Below are positions 53,129 to 64,000 of a stretch of DNA of 64,000 nt, in pieces (position 1 is the stretch's first letter; every line of letters begins with the position of its first letter). The notes under the pieces were generated by a model, which worked only from the letters and a program-made list of their open reading frames with translations, had not been told where the DNA came from and ran no database searches. Made by a program: the position numbers and the translations under genes. This DNA is from Nilaparvata lugens (Eukaryota; Arthropoda; Insecta; Hemiptera; Delphacidae), in contig NC_052510.1 of NCBI RefSeq assembly GCF_014356525.2, forward strand, positions 55,416,503 through 55,480,502, in the 5' to 3' direction.

Positions 53129-54025
53129 TTTTCAAGAGTAGATAATGGAACAGTTCATGAAGAATTAATAATAAAAGATGAAGAAATTGATGATTATTGG
53201 GAAGAAGGTGAAGATGAAATACATAAAGAAGAGGAAAAGGATGAGAAAGAGGGAATAGAAGATGAAGATGAAGATAATGATGAAGAAGAAGAAGAAGAAG
53301 AAGAAGACGTTGATGATCCAGATTACATTGATAGAAGGAGAAGGAGAAGGCCTCAAAATTGTACAACATTTGATAATCTGAGATTCTCTCAGAAGGCACG
53401 CTTGATTAAACATGATAAAATCCATCCCACAGGAGAAAAACCATATAGATGTTCAACTTGCAATAAATGTTTCTCTCGAAAAGGACTTTTGACCTATCAC
53501 AATAGAACCCATACAGGTGAAAAACCATATAGATGTTCAACTTGCAATAAATGCTTCTCTCGAAAAGAACATTTGACCTATCACAATAGAATCCATACAG
53601 GTGAAAGACCATATAAATGTTCAATCTGCAATAAAGGTTTCTCTGGAATGAAAGATTTGAAAGTACATAATAGAACCCACACAGGAGAAAGACCATATAG
53701 ATGTTCAACCTGTAATAAAGGGTTCTCGGTACGGGGTCATTTGACTTTTCATGAGAGAACTCACACTGGAGAAAAACCATATAAGTGTTCAAGTTGCAGT
53801 CAAGATTTCTCTCGGAAGGCTAATTTGATTCGTCATGAGATAATACATTCAGGAGAAAGGCCATATAAATGTACAATCTGCAATAAAGGTTTTTCTCAAA
53901 AGGGATCTTTGAATATACATAATAGAATCCACACAAGTGAAACACCTTTCAAGTGTTCGATCTGCAAAAAAAGGTTCTCCCGAAAAGATGTTTTGAATAA
54001 TCATAAGAAAAGCCATTCAAGTTGA
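53129..54025 (+). CDS. C2H2 zinc-finger gene, acidic linker and seven zinc fingers
   Basis: Continues the frame of 51352-51754 (FS|RVDNGTVHEELIIKDEE). An Asp/Glu-rich linker (53200-53320), a basic RRRRRRP patch and one degenerate finger (only the first Cys) come first. Seven complete C2H2 fingers follow with canonical TGEKPY/TGERPY linkers: CSTCNKCFSRK, CSTCNKCFSRK, CSICNKGFSGM, CSTCNKGFSVR, CSSCSQDFSRK, CTICNKGFSQK, CSICKKRFSRK. It ends KKSHSS and TGA. A nuclear DNA-binding regulator; target unknown. With the LINE in place a single transcript would need splicing or loss of the insert to join the two halves. Confidence 0.9.
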   Translation, partial: FSRVDNGTVHEELIIKDEEIDDYWEEGEDEIHKEEEKDEKEGIEDEDEDNDEEEEEEEEDVDDPDYIDRRRRRRPQNCTTFDNLRFSQKARLIKHDKIHPTGEKPYRCSTCNKCFSRKGLLTYHNRTHTGEKPYRCSTCNKCFSRKEHLTYHNRIHTGERPYKCSICNKGFSGMKDLKVHNRTHTGERPYRCSTCNKGFSVRGHLTFHERTHTGEKPYKCSSCSQDFSRKANLIRHEIIHSGERPYKCTICNKGFSQKGSLNIHNRIHTSETPFKCSICKKRFSRKDVLNNHKKSHSS

Positions 54026-54720
54026 CTAAAGGTTACTCTACTTATGAAGATGTGATTATTTTCTATTCTTGTGTTCTTGAGATTCTATTCTTGTTGTTCT
54101 GCAACGGATAATATTTTCTTCATTTTTACTTTACCAGCCATTGATTATTCTAACACGTCCTAAATTATCAACAAAATCTATGGAGCAATATGGATTGTAT
54201 CAATGAGAAAGCATGTTATGTTTTTATTAATCAATTTTTATAAAACTTTTTAAATAAATATTAATTTGAAAAATTTTCAGTACTCCAGATGTACCTGTCC
54301 TTGTTTTTAATTATGTAACTTTTTGTATAACTTGAAACTGCACTTATTACAAACAATTCTTGTGTTGTAGTAGCAGAGTGGCTGCAAGACAACAGTGAGA
54401 CTCACTTGTAACTCCAAGTCCCGGTTGGACAAAAGCCGATTAAATTTTAACTATGGTTAATTCCACGAGAACCAATCAGAGAATCTTATAAAAAATACCT
54501 CCTCTGATTGGTTCTCGTGAACTCAATCACGGTTAAAATTTGACCGACATTGGTTGAATGGGAATGATTAATGATAATTATTTATAAGGAATTATTACAG
54601 TTTTAAAGATAATCTCTATAGTAGTAGCTGATGAATTTTCACTACAATGGAAATGGATCTTTTCCTATTATCACAAAAACCTTTTAGGATTGATCTTCAA
54701 ATAAATAATATGCAAGTACT
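54026..54720. other. 3' flank of zinc-finger gene with a palindromic repeat at 54420-54560
   Basis: Around 54420-54560, GATTAAATTTTAACTATGGTTAAT and CACGAGAACCAATCAGAG are mirrored by CTCTGATTGGTTCTCGTG and GGTTAAAATTTGACC. Related words (GCCGGTTAAATTTTAATC) occur at 990-1015. Probable MITE. The remainder is unrecognised. Confidence 0.55.
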
Positions 54721-54724
54721 CATG

Positions 54725-55320
54725 CAGCTGGGGGTGCCATATTTGGCTCCGACATTTCTCAGGTAAAGCTTCATCTATGGTGCAAATTTCAGCCAAATCT
54801 GAGACAGTACTTTTTTACTGTTTCACTATGTTTGTTATAAGTCAATGGTTTTCCTCATTTTTAGTGAAAATGAAAATCGCTCAAACTTCGTGACCTTATG
54901 CTCTTTGATGCGAGGAACACCAATCTGGAATCCGATTAGCAAAATTACTTACCGTTCATTAAATATGGCCGTTTGAAAATTTTATGTTTGAAGCTGCATA
55001 ACTCATCTTGTATAGTAGCTTGGGGTGCCAAATTTAGTCCGACATTTCTCAGGTAAAGAGCTTCATCTATGTTGCAAATTTCAGTCAAATCTGAGATAGT
55101 ACTTTTTTACTGTTTCACGATGGTTGTTCCATGGATTTTCTTATTTTTTTTGTGAAAATAAAAATCGCTCAAACTTCGTGCCCTTACAGTACTGTATATG
55201 ATCTTTGATGCGGGGAACACGAATCTGGAATCTGATTTGCAATATTCCTTACCGTTCATTAGATATAGCTTTTTGAAAATTTGCAAATTGTATATGTTTG
55301 AAGCTGCATATCTTGCAGCA
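54725..55320. repeat. Direct duplication, about 290 bp units
   Basis: Two tandem copies (about 54725-55010 and 55018-55315) share GACATTTCTCAGGTAAAG, CTTCATCTATG, GTACTTTTTTACTGTTTCAC, AAATCGCTCAAACTTCGTG and GAAGCTGCATA. Confidence 0.85.
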
Positions 55321-56009
55321 ACTTATAATGTTGCTTGCAGCAGCTCTATAAGCAACTTATCTTGAATAGATAGTGCGATTCTTCGCTCAATATTATACCG
55401 CTGAAAAAATTTCAAACGTAGAATATGTTTTCCTAAATTTTATTATATATTGTTAATTTTGAATTATCCACTTCCTAAAGAAACATTTGTTTCAATTTAA
55501 AACTAACATTTTTACATTACACATTTTCAAGACTCGAAACTATCAGAACGTTAATGTCCTTGAATGTTATAACATTGTCATACAGCATTGCTCTCTGTCC
55601 AAACGTGTTACTACATAAGTTATTAATGTAATTTATGATAATTTCTCACCGAGCATACTACACTCTAATACTGAAAACTTATTAGACATATAGGCCTAGT
55701 CCAATTACAGTGACTGAACAATAAAGAGTCAAGATTACTCAGTCAATCTGTGAAATAAACTAGTAACATTTCTGCAATACACCATAATTTCATCATTTTG
55801 ATCCAGTTTAGGCTACAACTCTTTTCTTCATTCAAACATTTTATAGCCGTGGCTAAGATGGTGAGTGTCTCTTTTTTGTTCAACTTATTCTGATTTTATA
55901 TGAGTTAGGGTTCAACTGGTATTATTCATGGAACTGAGCAAAATCTGCTTCGTTAAATACTAAAGAAAATTTCTTCTTTTGTCTTCATCCTACTTGAAAT
56001 GTTGGTATA

Positions 56010-56195
56010 AATATCTTGTAAATAATTAATATTAATCTTGCACTTTTACAACAGTACTCTCAGTGCCACGAGAGGCACATTATTTTTTACCGTCACATTA
56101 TAGTGCCACGAAACGCGTCCGTCAAACAAGCAAACCGTGAGTAGTGCTGTAAAAGTGCACGATTATAATATTAATTATTTACAAGATACTAAAGA
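56010..56195. repeat. Inverted repeat (MITE-like)
   Basis: ATCTTGTAAATAATTAATATTAATCTTGCACTTTTACA is mirrored by TGTAAAAGTGCACGATTATAATATTAATTATTTACAAGAT, with a GTGCCACGA-rich centre. Confidence 0.85.
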
Positions 56196-56379
56196 AAATG
56201 AGTACCTAGCAAAAACAAAATATTTTAAAATGTATTACCTACTATTTTTTGGTGATTTAAAGCATTGTCCTACTTCCTACTATGATAAAAAAAATGATAT
56301 GTGATTATTCTTGGTTTTTTAGTTTGAGTGCATATCATACTAGCATAATATGCGATCGTAAATCATAATATACGTTTAT

Positions 56380-56445
<66 letters not shown>
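56380..56445. repeat. (TA)n microsatellite
   Basis: About 60 bp of pure TA, continuing as ATACATATATATATG. The rest of 55320-56890 shows nothing firm. Confidence 0.97.
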
Positions 56446-56889
56446 CATATATATATGCCTACTTTCTTGAATTATTATTGAAGTAAAAAATAGAGTGATT
56501 AATTGAAAATCAAGGATGGACCAGAAAAGGACTGAGTGATGAGAAATTAAATGAGGGGCTATATAATACTAAATTTTCATAAAAGGCTTTGTTGCGTTTG
56601 AATAGATTAATAGAATATATCGCTATACTATAATGATATTACCTAGTAATAATACCATTTTGAATGAGAAATAATGTGAATAATTTGGGTAAACTAATGT
56701 GGCCCCCAGTAAAACATCAAGTCCTGGGCGATGGCACTCAATGAAACAATACTGTCATTCAATCATTAATGACATGGCATTCATGCAATGTGATAGATTG
56801 AGGAATGATATAAAAACGTGATGGTTTCCTGAGCCATTCCGAGCTGCGATGTATTAACACACTTTTTTCTTTGTATTTAAACACGACAT

Positions 56890-57012
56890 GCAAAAACCAC
56901 TTTTTTGGACTCAGGGGACCTTGAAACGTATAGAAATTTGGAAATTGGGGTACCTTAATTTTTTCGGAAAGCAATACTTTCCTTACTTATGGTAATTGGA
57001 CAAGGAAAGTAA
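56890..57012 (-). repeat. Fragment of family F
   Basis: TTGGACTCAGGGGACCTTGA...GGAAAGCAATACTTTCCTTAC...CAAGGAAAGTAAA matches the end of the copies at 41526 and 59270. Confidence 0.8.
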
Positions 57013-57284
57013 AAATTGACATGTAGCAGAATCTCTTTTATGTTTACCGAAAATTTTGGATAGCTCATTTTCTGCTATATAGCTGAGAAAATAGGCTTAA
57101 AATTGCTATAAAGCAGATCTCCAGTGTCACTTTTTCAACCTGTAGCAGAGCTATATAGCTGAGCTACATGTAGCTCTGCTACATAGTGTAAACCTAGCTT
57201 AAATGTTAATTAAAAAAAAAAATCTATTATGACTGATAAGGTACTACAGGCTACCTAATAATATATTTCTGTCTTATTTTGCAG

Positions 57285-57488
57285 AACATGCTAGAGTTAG
57301 TGTAATCATTCCCTTTGAAAATGAGATGAACACATTTGTTGTAAGTGTGAAAAATACAGTGATGAAATTGACTTGGGATGGCGAGAGTGAAAGTTCTGAC
57401 CAGCTGGATTTTATTAGAAATGTGACTGACAATGCAACACTTTACACCCACAATGGAAGAGCCGATCCAATGGGCCGTTTATGGATAG
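57285..57488 (+). pseudogene. Regucalcin (SMP-30)-like exon 1 of 3 found
   Basis: 204 bases with a ttttgcag acceptor and gtaagt donor, phase 1 to phase 1. Encodes ARVSVIIPFENEMNTFVV, KLTWDGESE and NGRADPMGRLWIG, matching the SMP-30/gluconolactonase family blocks for the metal-binding beta-propeller (NDGKADPxGRLWAGT). The family hydrolyses sugar lactones and binds calcium in the cytosol. The Asn of the usual ND(G) pair aligns with HN here. The upstream GEGPHW exon was not found. This exon itself is intact, but the gene carries two lesions downstream. Confidence 0.8.
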
Positions 57489-58204
57489 GTAAGTTTCATA
57501 GTACACGGTGATGTATCAAGAATAGGTAGTGATTGCAGAGATGGAAGGCCCATAGATGGAAGGATGGGTTAATAAGGATCATTTAAGGATGAGTTATAGA
57601 GTTTGGAGAAGATTGACTAAAGACAGAGAGGCTTTGAGCGTGAATGAATAATCTTGTGGAGGAAGTCAAAGCCCATACTATGATAGGCTATAGAGGTAGT
57701 AAAAAAGGTTGAATAGTGCTTGTTATATTAAAGACTAAAACTTGAAGATAAAGGACTCATTACACGAAAAATAAAATAGTATTTTAATTTGGTCAACCAA
57801 ATTTCAATTCTACAAAATTCATGTCAGCTTGAATTTCAAAACAAAAGAGAATAATAATATTAATAATGATTTTTTAAAATATCTTCTTTGTTCAACTTGG
57901 TTCCTATATCAGTACAGTATTTTTATTATTATAGCCATACAAAATGAAAATGATGGAAAATTTTATGATGAAATAATGGAAGAAGTTGCTTCAGTCTTGA
58001 ATTTCGTCAAAGGAATACTAAACAAACTGTTAATTAGGTACGGTAAATAAAAATATAAATGAGTAGACCTACCCTTTTAAATTATTTCATCACGACGTGT
58101 TTGTCAAAACTTGAAAATGGCATTAGTAGCCGAAACATGTCGTCACGAAATAATTTAAAAGTGTACTAAGATTTATATTTATATTAAAAGTACGGTAGCC
58201 CTAA
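57489..58204. other. Regucalcin intron; inverted repeat at 58080-58165
   Basis: AAATTATTTCATCACGACGTGTTT is mirrored by ACATGTCGTCACGAAATAATTT. Otherwise AT-rich with nothing recognised. Confidence 0.55.
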
Positions 58205-59275
58205 AGAAAAAATCTGGTGTGGTACACTCACACAACTTTCCTTGCTCATATTTGAAACTACGATCAGACTTTTGTATATGTGTATATATAATTATTTTCA
58301 GAGTACTTTTTCCTTTGTGTAAATTGTGAAATTCGATGATTTTTTTTAGTCGTCATTTTTTTAAAGTCGTCAAAACAGCTGTTCTACAGATGAAATATCT
58401 CGACTACCTATGTGTTCTTTTTATGAACTGCTCTACCTACCTACCTCATGCACGAGAAGGAGGTTACTATAAGTCAATTTCTCAAGGATGAGGTGGACCC
58501 CCCATTAGTTTCCCAGAAAGGAGACTCATGCCAGTTAATAGAGCTGATAAATAACTATACAGAGTATGAATTTGAAAGAAAACGGTCAAGTTATTTTGAG
58601 AAAATCGTGAAAAACATGTTTTTTTTTAGTAATTATCCGCCATTTTTCTCAAGTATATTACGGAGCTCCTGCAATTTTCTCAGAAATGAGACTCATGTCA
58701 GTTGATAGGGCTTATAAATAGCTATCCATGGTATGAATTTAAAGAAAATCGTTAGAGCCGTTTTCGAGAAAACCGTGAATAACATGGTTTTTTAGTGATT
58801 ATCCGCCATTTTTCACAAGAATATTACGGAGCTCCTGCAATTTTCCCAGATATGAGACTTATGTCAGTTGATAGGGCTTATAAATAGCTATTCATGGTAT
58901 AAATTTGAAGAAAATCGTTAGAGCCGTTTTCGAGAAAACTGTGAAAAACATGGTTTTTTAATAATTATCCGCCATTTCTTCCGCCATTTTGAATTCAATT
59001 TTATTGAATTTCTTATTGTCAGATCCTCATGGTATAAGGACCTTAAGTTTAAAATTTCAAGTCAATCGTTTGATTAGGAATGGAGTTATCGTGTTCACAG
59101 ACATACACACATACACACACACGCACACACACACACAGACCAACACCCAAAAATCATGTTTTTGGACTCAGGGGACCTTGAAACATATAGAAAACTTGAA
59201 ATTAGGGTATACCTTAATTTTTTTTGGAAAGCAATACTTTCCTTACCTATGGTAGTAGGGCAAGGAAAGTAAAAA
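58205..59275. mobile_element. Transposon-like family F, copy 2 (reverse)
   Basis: Starts AAAAATCTGGTGTGG...CACACAACTTTCCTTGC, ends GGACTCAGGGGACCTTGAAA...GGGCAAGGAAAGTAAAA. Inside are three direct repeats of about 155 bp (each with ATTATCCGCCATTT, GGAGCTCCTGCAATTTTC and GTCAGTTGATAGGGCT), so it is longer than copy 1. An AC microsatellite lies at 59102-59140. Confidence 0.8.
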
Positions 59276-59489
59276 GACAATAATATGGCGAATCAACCAA
59301 ATTGTTTATTACGTTTATGAATTTTGTTGTTTGAGTTATTTCAGTAACCAATTAGTTAATCTCAAGAAATCAATTTGGTTGAATTTGAGTGCACATAGGT
59401 TGAATAAATATTATAGTCATGATTATAAATTGCGGGAAAGAGTTTAAAAATGAAAGTACTACCAGATTAGATTACTTACTTACTTACTC

Positions 59490-59740
59490 CTCAGCTCTAC
59501 AGGTCTTTACAACCCTTGGCCTCCCTCACATAGCCTCTCCATCTGTCTCGATCCTCGGCCTGCCTCCTCCAGTTACGAACTCCAAGCGTCCTTAGATCGC
59601 GTTCCACATCATCTGTCCATCTATTTCTTGGTCGATCTTTTATTCTTCTGTTATATATTTTCTCCTTCCATATACATTTCACCACTCTTCCATCTCCCAT
59701 TCTCAACATATTCCCCATCCATCTTATTCTGCCACCAGAT
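59490..59740 (-). mobile_element. LINE C-terminal fragment
   Basis: Minus frame GNMLRMGDGRVVKCIWKEK, RPRNRWTDDVERDLRTLGV, RNWRRQAEDRDRWRGYV. This is the characteristic final domain of many insect LINE reverse transcriptases (GRPRxRWxDDVxxDLxxLGVxNW). 5' truncated; inside the regucalcin intron. Confidence 0.8.
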
Positions 59741-59959
59741 TAGATTAGAAGTGTTGAATTTCGCACAGAAATATCCCACAGATATTTGTAGAGTGTAATC
59801 TACTACTTATCACTAATATTACCGTAATATAGTTGGTAAGTTACACTAGATGAGAGGTTGGTCTAATTCTATAAAGAGTCAATCCTACAAAGCGTCAAGT
59901 TTGCCCGACATGATACCGTAGCTTATTATGTAAGTTATCTCGATATGGAAATTTTTCAG

Positions 59960-60187
59960 GTACACTCGGTCCTTACAGGAGAGATTCCAACAATGAACCA
60001 ATACCTGATTACAACGCTGGTGCAGTCAGCATGATAGATCTTTAGGGAGAGGTAACCGTGAAAATTTCCAGCGTGTCACTACCTGACGGTCTTGCCTGGA
60101 GTTCAGACAAAACAAAACTTTTCTTCGCTAACGCATGGGAGCACGAAGTGGTCGCCTATGATTACGATGACACCACGGGTGACGTTT
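59960..60187 (+). pseudogene. Regucalcin-like exon 2 with in-frame stop
   Basis: Acceptor tttttcag, donor gtgagt; phase 1 to phase 1. Reads GTLGPYRRD, YNAGAVSMIDL, then TAG at 60043-60045, then GEVTVKISSVSLPDGLAWS and VVAYDYDDTTGDV. The frame and the family pattern (SLDxDGKV...SNGLAWS...AFDYD) continue past the stop, so it replaces one codon. Splice sites are intact. Confidence 0.8.
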
Positions 60188-60756
60188 GTGAGTGGAAATT
60201 GCAGAATTTTATGGAATTCTAAATTATATTAGAATATTAGTATATTATTTATCACTCATCTCCAATCTATTGTTTTCAAATATTTTTTTGGAGATGCACG
60301 AGAGGCTCAGTATAAATGCGTTAGTAAAGAAGGCCTAATAACTGCTATTCTTACACCCAATCTGTTAACTTTTAATCCCAATTAAATGCCACAAGATTAT
60401 AATCAGAGAAGCCTTGTTCTAGGAAAAACATCTGGTTTTCGTGGAATTTAATCATGATTAACATCAAACAGGCATTAGTGCAACCGGGCCTTAGTAATGC
60501 AGACTATAATTTGAAAGAGATTTCACTTTGTAAATAATTTACGGAAACTTCTTATTGAAAGAAATAGATAATCTCAAATCATTAAGCACTCAGCTACAAT
60601 ACTCGACCACTATAATTGTAAATAAATTATTATCAGTTTACTCTCAGTAGGCAGAAGGCAATTTGATCATAACTGCAATATTCTCATAAATAAAATATCT
60701 AGAAATTTGTTAACACATAAAGTAGATAAAACATTATTATTATGACTGGGTGAAAT
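60188..60756. other. Intron; weak palindromic repeat at 60300-60495
   Basis: GGCCTAATAACTGC...GTTAACTTTTAATCCCAATTAA is loosely mirrored toward GGCATTAGTGCAACCGGGCC. Same style as 54420-54560. Confidence 0.4.
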
Positions 60757-61032
60757 CATAGAGAAACGATAGCATAAGTAGATATCCTATGGTATAGGAC
60801 GTTTATGTCGCAACTTTTACTGTTATCCCAAGCCGATAGTTCACGAAGTTCTTTCCTATGCAGCTGTGTGACGCTGGTAGTCTCTCAAATTGTGCCGTTC
60901 ATACACTATCACCCCAACAAAACAGTAAAAATTGACAATAATCGACAGTAATCGGCTTGGGATAACAGTAAAAGTTGCAACATAAATTCCCTATTCCATT
61001 GGATATCTACTTACGCTATTGTTTCTCTATGG
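60757..61032. mobile_element. MITE family E (hAT-like), copy 3
   Basis: CATAGAGAAACGATAGCAT...TTGTTTCTCTATG; flanking GTGAAATC on both sides is an 8-bp apparent target duplication. Confidence 0.85.
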
Positions 61033-61139
61033 TGAAATCTAACATTTTTTTCAAAACATGTTTTTAATTCTGTGATTAAATAATGTACACAAAAATGTTT
61101 AGCAATGTAAATGAAATTGTTAATAGAAAATTAATAAAT

Positions 61140-61750
61140 AAAGATGAAATCCGTGAATTGTTCCCTTGCTCATCTGTGGTCTAAGGTGTTGAAAATAAAG
61201 GTGAGAGCTCCATATTCAATGTTACAAATTGTGAGAACATTATTATTTATTTTCAGAATATATTCTTTTTTCTTAAAATCTCAACTCATTGCTAGAGAAA
61301 AAACTAATTGTCTATGCTATATCAATGCCATTAAAATAACTAAAAGTTTATGAATAACTTTGTTTTCAAATTTTATCACATTATTTCTGTTTATATTGTT
61401 TCATGATCATAGCTCAAGGATGCACTGTAGAAAAAATAAAAATATTTGTATTATTTTATAAAATGGCAAATAAATTGAATTGAATTCAAGTGCTGTTTGG
61501 GATTAGATTTTGTGACACTAATATATATTTTAAGAGCATGACTTTCAAAAAAGATCTTTATAAGTTCCTTGTTGAAAGACGTTTTTATAGTGTAAATGAA
61601 TTTTTATGTGACAATTATATATGATATCATTATAGGCTATATCTATATTTTTATTATGTTAAATTAATATATTTTTTGTACATGACAAAGTCCAATTGCA
61701 TAGTTGTGATTCATATGACTGTACTCTATTGAACAAATGAAAAATATGAT
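61140..61750 (+). mobile_element. Two LINE 3' ends in tandem (weak)
   Basis: A LINE-like tail GGCAAATAAATTGAATTGAA ends near 61490. Just after, KKDLYKFLVERRFYSVNEF (61550-61610) resembles the last residues of jockey-like polyproteins. Confidence 0.45.
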
Positions 61751-61934
61751 TATTATATAGATATTATAGTAACTATAAGTTATTATCAAATTCAATTGGC
61801 CTTTTGTAAGAGTGTCACAATTGGATCATCACAGACTAGAGGAAACTCAACTGAAATAATTTAAATGTTATTTTCTTCCTTTTATCAATTATTTATCTTA
61901 TTCATATACGTTATACACGGTACTGTATTATATA

Positions 61935-62895
61935 CTAGTAGTTCTGTGAACAGTAGACCTCACGCAGTATTCTCATCCACAAGCACCTGATGTCAACTGT
62001 TTTAAATGTTAACAAAATCAGTTCACGTTTGAATTTGTATTCCATAATTTATTAATATTTATGTTAATTTAAACAATGAATAAAATATATTTCTATTCCA
62101 GAATTTATATAATATTCATTCAGTTCCGTGATAATCTTTCCATCTAATGAAAATTAATTTTTTCAATCAAAAATATTGTAATTTCTTCAGCATTATTTAG
62201 TTCATTTGATTATTTTTAATCACCTATTAAATTAGTTTTTTCGAATGTGAGAATATTGATACTGATGGACACGCATAATAATACCATGACTGCAAAACAA
62301 AATATTGAAACCAAAAGACCTTAAAGCTGCGATTAAACCAAATTTATTAACAAAATGTTAATAACTCAATCCTTATGGATTATATTAGATTGAACATAAA
62401 TTATCATACACATGTCGAACATGTGTGTTTGTCAACTTGCGTTCAATCTAATAGAATCTATAAGGATTGAGTTATAAACATTTTGTTAATAACTTTGGTG
62501 TAAACCCAGCTTAAAGATGCATACCTCTTCAAGGCCTTTGATTGAAACTATAGACCTTATACAAATACAGTAATAGACTGGCTTCTTCACACATCTGTGT
62601 AATCACTTGTCAGCTGATTTATGATGAATAATTCTATAGTCTGATTTTTAATCTAATATTGGCGTATGAAGGAGGCTCCTTTTTCCTTTTATATTATCCT
62701 TGGAATGCAAAATTTACAAAAACCTTGTATATACGTCGACGCGCAATTTAAAAAGGAAAATACCTGTCAAATTTCATGAAAATCTATCACCTCGTTTCGC
62801 CGTAAATGCGCAACATATTATAAACATTTAAACATTGAGAGAAATGCCAAAACGTCGACTTGAATCTTAGACCTCACTTCGTTCGGTCAATTATT
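61935..62895 (+). mobile_element. Repeat family A copy 2, interrupted
   Basis: The left end CTAGTAGTTCTGTGAACAGT is at 61938; the main body 62545-62890 matches 4760-5130. The insert between them contains an inverted-repeat element at 62325-62520 (AACAAAATGTTAATAACTCAATCC and its complement). Confidence 0.75.
62325..62520. repeat. Inverted-repeat MITE nested in family A
   Basis: Arms of about 75 bp (TTAAAGCTGCGATTAAACC / GGTGTAAACCCAGCTTAA) with a CACATGTCGAACATGTG palindrome in the centre. Confidence 0.85.
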
Positions 62896-62978
62896 CTAGA
62901 GCCCGCCAGTTTTAGACTAACTATTCCAGTTTTATTCTGTTACAAAATACTATATCAATGCATTTTTTATGTTTTCAG

Positions 62979-63087
62979 CAAACAGGAGAGTTATTTTCAA
63001 CACAAAAGAGAATAAAATGGTTTACCTTCTGGGTTGGCAATGGATTCTGAAGAGAAATTATGGGTGACCCTGTTCTTCAACGGAACG
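62979..63087 (+). pseudogene. Regucalcin-like exon 3 with frameshift
   Basis: Acceptor gttttcag, donor gtaatg. Joined in phase to exon 2 it reads SNRRVIFNTKENK. The family continuation GLPSGLAMDSEEKLWVTLF lies in the next frame, so one base is missing in the A-run at 63014-63017. With the stop in exon 2 this supports a pseudogene, though both could be assembly errors. Further exons would lie beyond the window or between here and 64000. Confidence 0.78.
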
Positions 63088-63196
63088 GTAATGACAACTT
63101 GTATATTTTTTCATGTATTGAATTGAAAATATCAATAATACGACTTGACAAAATAATTATTAATATCATAGTATCAAATAGTATATATCATAATTA

Positions 63197-64000
63197 GGGA
63201 TGTCAATCCCGGTCCATTTTTGATACCTAACAATCCCGGGATTAGAAAACATGAAATTGTGAATCGTATTTTTCCAAAAATAATTCAATATAGAATTTAT
63301 TTATGGTGATGAATATGAGTTTTGCATAACTAATTTATTGTTCCAAGTGTTTGACTAATTTATTCTACACGCACAGCCTACAGTTGCATATACAGTACAT
63401 AATATACTTTACTCTGTACTGGCTAAATAGATTTCGCATTATCGGTTCCCATCATTCTCAGAATGGTTGTTATGCCCCAAAATTTGTTTCTGTTTACACA
63501 TCACCATACCAGCCTAGACGGCGCAATATTTACAATAGTGCTGATGTAATTTCCTTGAAATGCACTCAGAACTTTGAAAAGACTTCAGAAATCAGAAATA
63601 AACAAGCACCATCTAATTACCCTCTGTCTAATATTATTCCTAATCTCTTCTCTTTCTCTATCATAAGTAGAATATCTAGTTGAAGTAAATATAGTTGGCT
63701 GTACGAGATTTAATTGAGTAGCTGTTCAGCTTTTAAAAAAGTTACTCCTAATCTTGAAAACATTTATAGAAATAGAATGTTTGATTCTAATATTATTCCT
63801 AACTATTTTCCATTTCAATAATATTCTCTTCCTCTATAATGAGCCCTTTTTCATCTCCACACACTGTCACTGAACATGTAATTGAGGAGGAACAATTGGT
63901 TAAAAATGCATGAAACTGATTTCTGCCAATCCCGGGATTGATATTGGGTAATCCCGAAATACCGGGATTGGAAATCAGTCCCGGGATTGACATCCCTAAT
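63197..64000. mobile_element. Transposon with 19-bp inverted ends at window edge
   Basis: TTAGGGATGTCAATCCCGG at 63197-63215 and CCGGGATTGACATCCCTAA at 63981-63999. Additional AATCCCGGGATT words lie near both ends. About 800 bp, no intact transposase seen. Confidence 0.85.

Noticed and set aside
53061..53792. Minus-strand frames opposite the zinc fingers and acidic linker
   Set aside because: They are shadows of the C2H2 coding strand; leucine/phenylalanine runs mirror the GAA repeats.

Overview
The window is eukaryotic nuclear DNA from an insect, most likely a hemipteran (inferred). It is AT-rich and packed with short inverted-repeat transposons, 5'-truncated non-LTR retrotransposons and Helitron-like elements. 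Coding exons are small, have GT-AG splice sites and are separated by long repeat-filled introns. The species cannot be fixed from sequence alone. Genes make up only a small part of the 64 kb.

Minus strand, 1.1-28.2 kb: the 5' part of a Dicer-2 gene. The start codon is at 28157. Nine exons could be joined by eye. They give a DExD/H helicase with intact Walker A and DECH motifs, the C-terminal helicase motifs and the beginning of the dimerisation domain. The PAZ, RNase III and dsRNA-binding parts lie beyond the left edge. A stretch of the helicase insert is not found between 16.7 and 7.2 kb. That interval holds a degenerate LINE (7.6-10.6 kb), a GC-rich island with a 149-bp tandem repeat (10.9-11.7 kb), a hairpin minisatellite of about 2.5 kb (12.5-15.0 kb) and a 100-base assembly gap.

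Plus strand, 36-64 kb: one CCR4-NOT subunit 2 (Not2/CNOT2) exon; a long intronless ORF of unknown, capsid-like character (ATG at 38801, 694 residues), possibly an endogenised viral gene; a C2H2 zinc-finger gene whose acidic exon is split by a LINE insertion; and three regucalcin/SMP-30 exons that carry a stop codon and a frameshift. Everything else is mobile or repeated DNA.

The most unusual signal is the 12.5-15.0 kb minisatellite. Each unit is a small stem-loop. Its stem arms change together between units (GTGC/GCAC, GTGT/ACAC, GGGC/GCCC, ATGC/GCAT). Read on the minus strand, almost all loops follow the GNRA tetraloop rule. Other notable points are the in-frame ZNF-reverse transcriptase chimeric ORF, the 694-codon intact ORF in TE-rich DNA, and repeated nesting of one transposon family inside another.
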